Below the pieces are notes generated by a model that worked only from the letters and a program-made list of their open reading frames with translations, ran no database searches and was not told where the DNA came from. The translations under genes and the position numbers were made by a program. Positions 11,994-14,675 of a stretch of 14,675 nt of DNA are shown one piece after another (the stretch's first letter is position 1; the number at the start of each line of letters is the position of its first letter). Source of the stretch: an uncultured Clostridia bacterium. GTDB lineage: Bacteria > Bacillota > Clostridia > Oscillospirales > Oscillospiraceae. The stretch lies in contig CAMGPO010000002.1 in the NCBI GenBank assembly GCA_946060825.1, positions 1-14,675 on the forward strand, given 5' to 3'.

Positions 11994-12733
11994 TTCGGAA
12001 TTTCAAGATCACTCTGGCCTATGACGGCACGCGCTACAGCGGCTGGCAGAAGCAGGGGAATACCGGGAACACCATCCAGGGCAAGCTGGAAAAGGTGATC
12101 TCCGCCATGTTCGGCACGGCGGTGGAGGTGCAGGGCAGCGGGAGAACCGACGCCGGTGTCCACGCCGCTGCTCAGACGGCGAATTTTAAAATGGATACGA
12201 AAGTCTCCGCAGCGGAGATCTGCCGCTACCTGAGGGCCTATCTGCCCCAGGATATCGGCGTTCTCTCCGTGGAGGAGGTGGATGCGCGGTTCCATGCCCG
12301 AATCTCCGCCAAGCAGAAAACCTATCGCTACCGCATCTGGAACTCGGACGTGCCCAATGTCTTTGAGCGGAAATACCTGTATCTCTGTCCAGAACCGCTG
12401 GATACGGCGGCCATGGAAGCCTGCGTGCCGTACTTCCTCGGTACCCACGACTTCCGGGCCTTCTGCTCCAATCCGGACTTGAAAAAGTCCTCTGTCCGCA
12501 CCATCTATGAGATGCGGCTGGAGCGGCTGGGGCCGGAGCTGCGCCTGACCGTGACCGGCAGCGGCTTCCTCTACAACATGGTGCGGCTGATTGCCGGCAC
12601 ACTTCTGGAAGTGGGTAGGGGACACCTGCGACCGGAGGAGATCCCGGAGATCCTGGAGCGCCAGGACCGGAGGAGAGCCGGACCAATGGCCCCGGCCTGT
12701 GGCCTTTGTATGATGGAGGTGGCGTACGAATGA
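11990..12733 (+). CDS. truA: tRNA pseudouridine(38-40) synthase TruA
   Basis: Converts uridines 38-40 in the anticodon arm of many tRNAs to pseudouridine. The 247-residue length is normal. It begins IRNFKITLAYDGTRYSGWQ (2-20), carries the catalytic Asp54 in GSGRTDAGVHA (49-59), the tRNA-binding KTYRYRIWN segment (about 109-117), the NMVRLIAGTLLEVG helix region, and ends in the usual APACGLCMMEVAYE. The start is a TTG at 11990-11992: GGAGGAG (11975-11981) lies 8 bases upstream and homology begins at once, and no ATG in frame fits. The start overlaps the stop of the 40-residue gene, and its own TGA overlaps the ATG of the next gene, so translation is probably coupled on both sides. Confidence 0.95.
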   Translation: MIRNFKITLAYDGTRYSGWQKQGNTGNTIQGKLEKVISAMFGTAVEVQGSGRTDAGVHAAAQTANFKMDTKVSAAEICRYLRAYLPQDIGVLSVEEVDARFHARISAKQKTYRYRIWNSDVPNVFERKYLYLCPEPLDTAAMEACVPYFLGTHDFRAFCSNPDLKKSSVRTIYEMRLERLGPELRLTVTGSGFLYNMVRLIAGTLLEVGRGHLRPEEIPEILERQDRRRAGPMAPACGLCMMEVAYE

Positions 12734-13071
12734 ACATTCAAATTTTCGGCAAGAGCAAGTGTTTCGACACAAAAAAGGCGGAGCGCTATTTCAAGGAGCG
12801 CAGAATTCCGTTTCAGTCCATTGACGTGACCCGGTACGGTATGGCGCCCCGGGAGTTTGACAGCGTCGTGCGGGCTTTGGGCGGCATCGACAACCTGATC
12901 GACTGGAATGTCAGACACCCGGACATCGACCTCATGAAATACATGGACGACACTGTGGCCAAGGAGGACAAGGTCTACGACAACCCGAAGCTGATGAAAA
13001 CGCCGGTTGTCCGAAATGGCAAGCAGGCCACCGTCGGCTACTGCCCGGAGGTCTGGGAGACCTGGAAATGA
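12730..13071 (+). CDS. ArsC/Spx-family thioredoxin-fold protein
   Basis: 113 residues with the ArsC/Spx fold. The N-terminus NIQIFGKSKCFDTKKAERYF (2-21) carries a single cysteine, Cys11, where ArsC has its catalytic Cys and Spx a CXXC pair. The C-terminal part has KLMKTPVVRNGKQATVGYCPEVW (cis-Pro92), the expected end of the family. Members act as glutathione/thioredoxin-linked arsenate reductases or as RNA polymerase-binding regulators (Spx). With no second cysteine in CXXC form and no arsenic genes nearby, neither role can be claimed; a Clostridia-specific subfamily is most likely. ATG 12730 overlaps the truA stop (ATGA), with GGAGGT at 12715-12720. The frame is open upstream to 12706, but those codons lie inside truA and lack homology. 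Confidence 0.88.
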   Translation: MNIQIFGKSKCFDTKKAERYFKERRIPFQSIDVTRYGMAPREFDSVVRALGGIDNLIDWNVRHPDIDLMKYMDDTVAKEDKVYDNPKLMKTPVVRNGKQATVGYCPEVWETWK

Positions 13072-14009
13072 CTGGCCTCTGGATCGCGGCGGCCCTCTTT
13101 GCTCTCTACTGGGCTGCCGTTTACGGGGTCTACCGTTTTGCTATTGTGCGGCGGGGCGGGAACCCGAACGTGACCGAAATCCACTATAAGCCGCTGCTGC
13201 CCTACAAAGAGGAAGCCGAGGCCGGAATCCGCTGGTTTCTCGACCGAAAGCCGGAGTCGGTCAGCATCCGATCCTATGACGGCTTGACACTCCGGGGCTA
13301 TTGGCTGGAACATCCTCAGGCGAAGGGGGCCGTCGTTCTGATGCACGGCCATCGCAGCAGCTGGGCGACGGATTTCAGCTGCGTCTTCCGCTTCTACTAC
13401 GAGCGGGGCTACTCCGTTCTGGCCTGCTGGCAGCGCGCCCACGGCGAAAGCGAGGGGGAGCACATCTGCTTCGGCGTGAAGGAGCGCTTCGACTGCAGGG
13501 ACTGGGTGCGGTTCCTCGAGACGCGGATCTCGGCGGATCAGCCGGTCTTTCTGGATGGCGTCTCCATGGGCGCCGCCACGGTGCTGATGGCCGCCGGACT
13601 GTCTGATCTGCCGGACTGCGTCCGCGGCGTCATTGCTGACAGCGGCTTCACCTCGGCCTGGGACGAGTTTGCCAGCATTTTGAAACGGCTGCATCTGCCG
13701 CTCCATCCGCTGATGGACTCTGCAAATTGGATGGCCCGTCGTCTTGCTGGATTTGATTTTCGGGAATGCCCGCCCCTGGACGCCGCCCGGGAGACGAAGC
13801 TGCCGCTGCTGCTGGTTCATGGCGAGGCGGATACCTATGTGCCGCCGGAATTCAGCCGCCAGAATTTCGAAGCCTGCTGCTCGGAAAAACGGCTGGTTAC
13901 GGTTTCAGGGGCGGTTCACGGCATGAGTTATCTCGTCGACCGGAATACCTGCCAGAGAGAACTGCTGGAATTTCTGAAATTATATGGCAAAAAAGAGGCT
14001 GCTGTTTGA
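13068..14009 (+). CDS. Membrane-anchored alpha/beta hydrolase (YqkD/S9-like)
   Basis: 313 residues. The N-terminus holds one hydrophobic helix (about 3-26) ending in arginines, which should anchor the protein rather than be cleaved off. The alpha/beta hydrolase domain follows: oxyanion region VVLMHGHRSS (89-98), nucleophile elbow DGVSMGAA (163-170, Ser166), acid Asp255 in HGEADTYVPP, and base His284 in GAVHGMS, so the triad is complete. Similar proteins in Firmicutes are of the B. subtilis YqkD kind, with unknown substrates (esters or peptides). It is the last gene of the operon: its ATG overlaps the stop of the ArsC-like gene, with GGGAGA at 13055-13060. Its last codons form the left arm of the terminator. 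Anchoring topology is inferred from hydrophobicity only. Confidence 0.92.
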   Translation: MTGLWIAAALFALYWAAVYGVYRFAIVRRGGNPNVTEIHYKPLLPYKEEAEAGIRWFLDRKPESVSIRSYDGLTLRGYWLEHPQAKGAVVLMHGHRSSWATDFSCVFRFYYERGYSVLACWQRAHGESEGEHICFGVKERFDCRDWVRFLETRISADQPVFLDGVSMGAATVLMAAGLSDLPDCVRGVIADSGFTSAWDEFASILKRLHLPLHPLMDSANWMARRLAGFDFRECPPLDAARETKLPLLLVHGEADTYVPPEFSRQNFEACCSEKRLVTVSGAVHGMSYLVDRNTCQRELLEFLKLYGKKEAAV

Positions 14010-14026
14010 GACAGCAGCCTCTTTTT
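13990..14026. terminator. Terminator of the truA operon, overlapping the coding end
   Basis: A 16-base stem AAAAAGAGGCTGCTGT (13990-14005) with perfect complement at 14011-14026, a 5-base loop and T-tract. The left arm encodes the last residues of the hydrolase, whose TGA lies in the loop. The paired A- and T-tracts allow function in either direction. Confidence 0.93.
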
Positions 14027-14044
14027 CTGTACATTTGGAGAAAC

Positions 14045-14060
14045 CAACCATGCATGGTTG
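14045..14060. repeat. 16-base perfect palindrome between two terminators
   Basis: CAACCATGCATGGTTG reads the same on both strands with no central gap. It lies in the 139-base gap between convergent genes, flanked by their terminators. Without a loop it is more like a protein-binding site than an RNA hairpin, but its function is unknown. Confidence 0.6.
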
Positions 14061-14093
14061 TGATGCCGGATCGGCGGAAGCCTTCTTTGACGC

Positions 14094-14133
14094 GAGAAAG
14101 AAAATGGCGCGCTGCAATTCCTTGCAGCGCGCC
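14094..14133 (-). terminator. Terminator of nifJ
   Basis: Perfect 12-base stem GGCGCGCTGCAA (14106-14117) with complement at 14122-14133 and a 4-base loop, followed on the minus strand by a T-rich tract (ATTTTCTTTCT). It lies 15 bases after the nifJ stop. Confidence 0.88.
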
Positions 14134-14148
14134 GGATTCAAAGGAATC

Positions 14149-14675
14149 TTACTTGTTGTAGAGGTCGATGAGCTTCAGCAGATGCTCGTAACGCTCCTTG
14201 GCAGCAGCCTCGTTTCTGGCGAACAGATCGTCGGCGCGGTCGGGGAACTCACGGGTCAGACGGCTGTAGCGGGCCTCGTTCATCAGGAAGTCACGATAGC
14301 CACCGGCGGGAGCCTTGGAGTCCAGGGTGAACTTCTTGCCGGCCTCGGCAGCGGGGTTGAACCGGAACATATTCCAGTAACCGCAGTCGACAGCCTTCTT
14401 CATCTCGTTCTGGCAGTTCATCATGCCGCCCTTGATGGAGTGCATCTCGCAGGGAGCATAGCCGATGATGAGGGACGGGCCGTTGTAAGCCTCGGCCTCC
14501 TTGATGGCCTTGATGGTCTGAGCGGGGTTGGCGCCCATAGCGACCTGAGCCACGTAGATGTAGCCGTAGGACATGGCGATCTCCGCCAGGCTCTTCTTCT
14601 TGACTTCCTTACCGGCAGCCGCGAACTGAGCGACCTGGCCGATGTTGGAAGCCTTGGAGGCCTGTCCGCCGGTGT
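14149..14675 (-). CDS. nifJ: Pyruvate:ferredoxin (flavodoxin) oxidoreductase, C-terminal part
   Basis: The frame is open to the window edge and ends at TAA (plus 14149-14151); about 174 C-terminal residues are visible out of roughly 1,170-1,200 in the family. The enzyme oxidatively decarboxylates pyruvate to acetyl-CoA and CO2, reducing ferredoxin, a central step in anaerobic fermentation. The visible part belongs to the thiamine-diphosphate-binding domain and tail: TGGQASKASNIGQVAQFAAA (the first residues, following the usual NTGGQ loop), SYGYIYVAQVAMGAN, the PSLIIGYAPCEMHSIKGG segment with its conserved Cys, and the terminal LTREFPDRADDLFARNE helix region. The ATG at 14572-14574 is internal, because upstream codons are in frame and match the family. 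Downstream is a strong terminator, so it ends its transcript. Confidence 0.96.
   Translation of the reverse strand, partial: TGGQASKASNIGQVAQFAAAGKEVKKKSLAEIAMSYGYIYVAQVAMGANPAQTIKAIKEAEAYNGPSLIIGYAPCEMHSIKGGMMNCQNEMKKAVDCGYWNMFRFNPAAEAGKKFTLDSKAPAGGYRDFLMNEARYSRLTREFPDRADDLFARNEAAAKERYEHLLKLIDLYNK

Overview
The window looks like chromosomal DNA from an anaerobic, endospore-forming, GC-rich member of the Clostridia, most like the Oscillospiraceae. The reasons are an intact SpoIVA spore-coat ATPase, the C-terminus of a pyruvate:ferredoxin oxidoreductase (NifJ), a type III pantothenate kinase (CoaX), strong AGGAGG-type ribosome binding sites, and standard sigma-A-like promoters. The family assignment is an inference. 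No rRNA, tRNA, CRISPR array, transposase or phage gene was seen, and no gap between genes exceeds 300 bases.

Layout, left to right. (1) 1-402: the end of an unrecognised beta-rich protein and its terminator. (2) 405-2038: spoIVA behind a sigma-E-like promoter, followed by a 71-base inverted-repeat element. (3) 2044-4734: gltX (minus) and trpS (plus), two aminoacyl-tRNA synthetases fired from back-to-back consensus promoters. (4) 4745-5603 (minus): a tight module of three small unrecognised proteins, the last with an odd double leucine-rich tail. (5) 5686-8171 (plus): an operon of a YfcE-type phosphoesterase, coaX, and a protein with the diaminopimelate decarboxylase fold that appears to have lost its PLP lysine and other active-site residues. 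(6) 8161-9415: a small single-span membrane protein (minus) and a divergent monoacylglycerol-lipase-like hydrolase. (7) 9426-11789: a secreted GH24-type lysozyme with an InlB/Flg_new-like repeat and six SH3b domains, behind a WalR-like box and a strong extended -10 promoter. (8) 11823-14026: a four-gene run with overlapping stops and starts (40-aa protein, truA with a TTG start, ArsC/Spx-like protein, membrane-anchored alpha/beta hydrolase). (9) 14094-14675 (minus): the end of nifJ.

Most genes are housekeeping: tRNA charging, tRNA pseudouridylation, CoA synthesis, pyruvate oxidation. The parts most worth following up are the apparent pseudoenzyme next to coaX, the three-small-protein module, the secreted lysozyme with its possible WalR control, and the two unrecognised small proteins of 40 and 62 residues. 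All family calls and alignments were made by eye from memory of the families.
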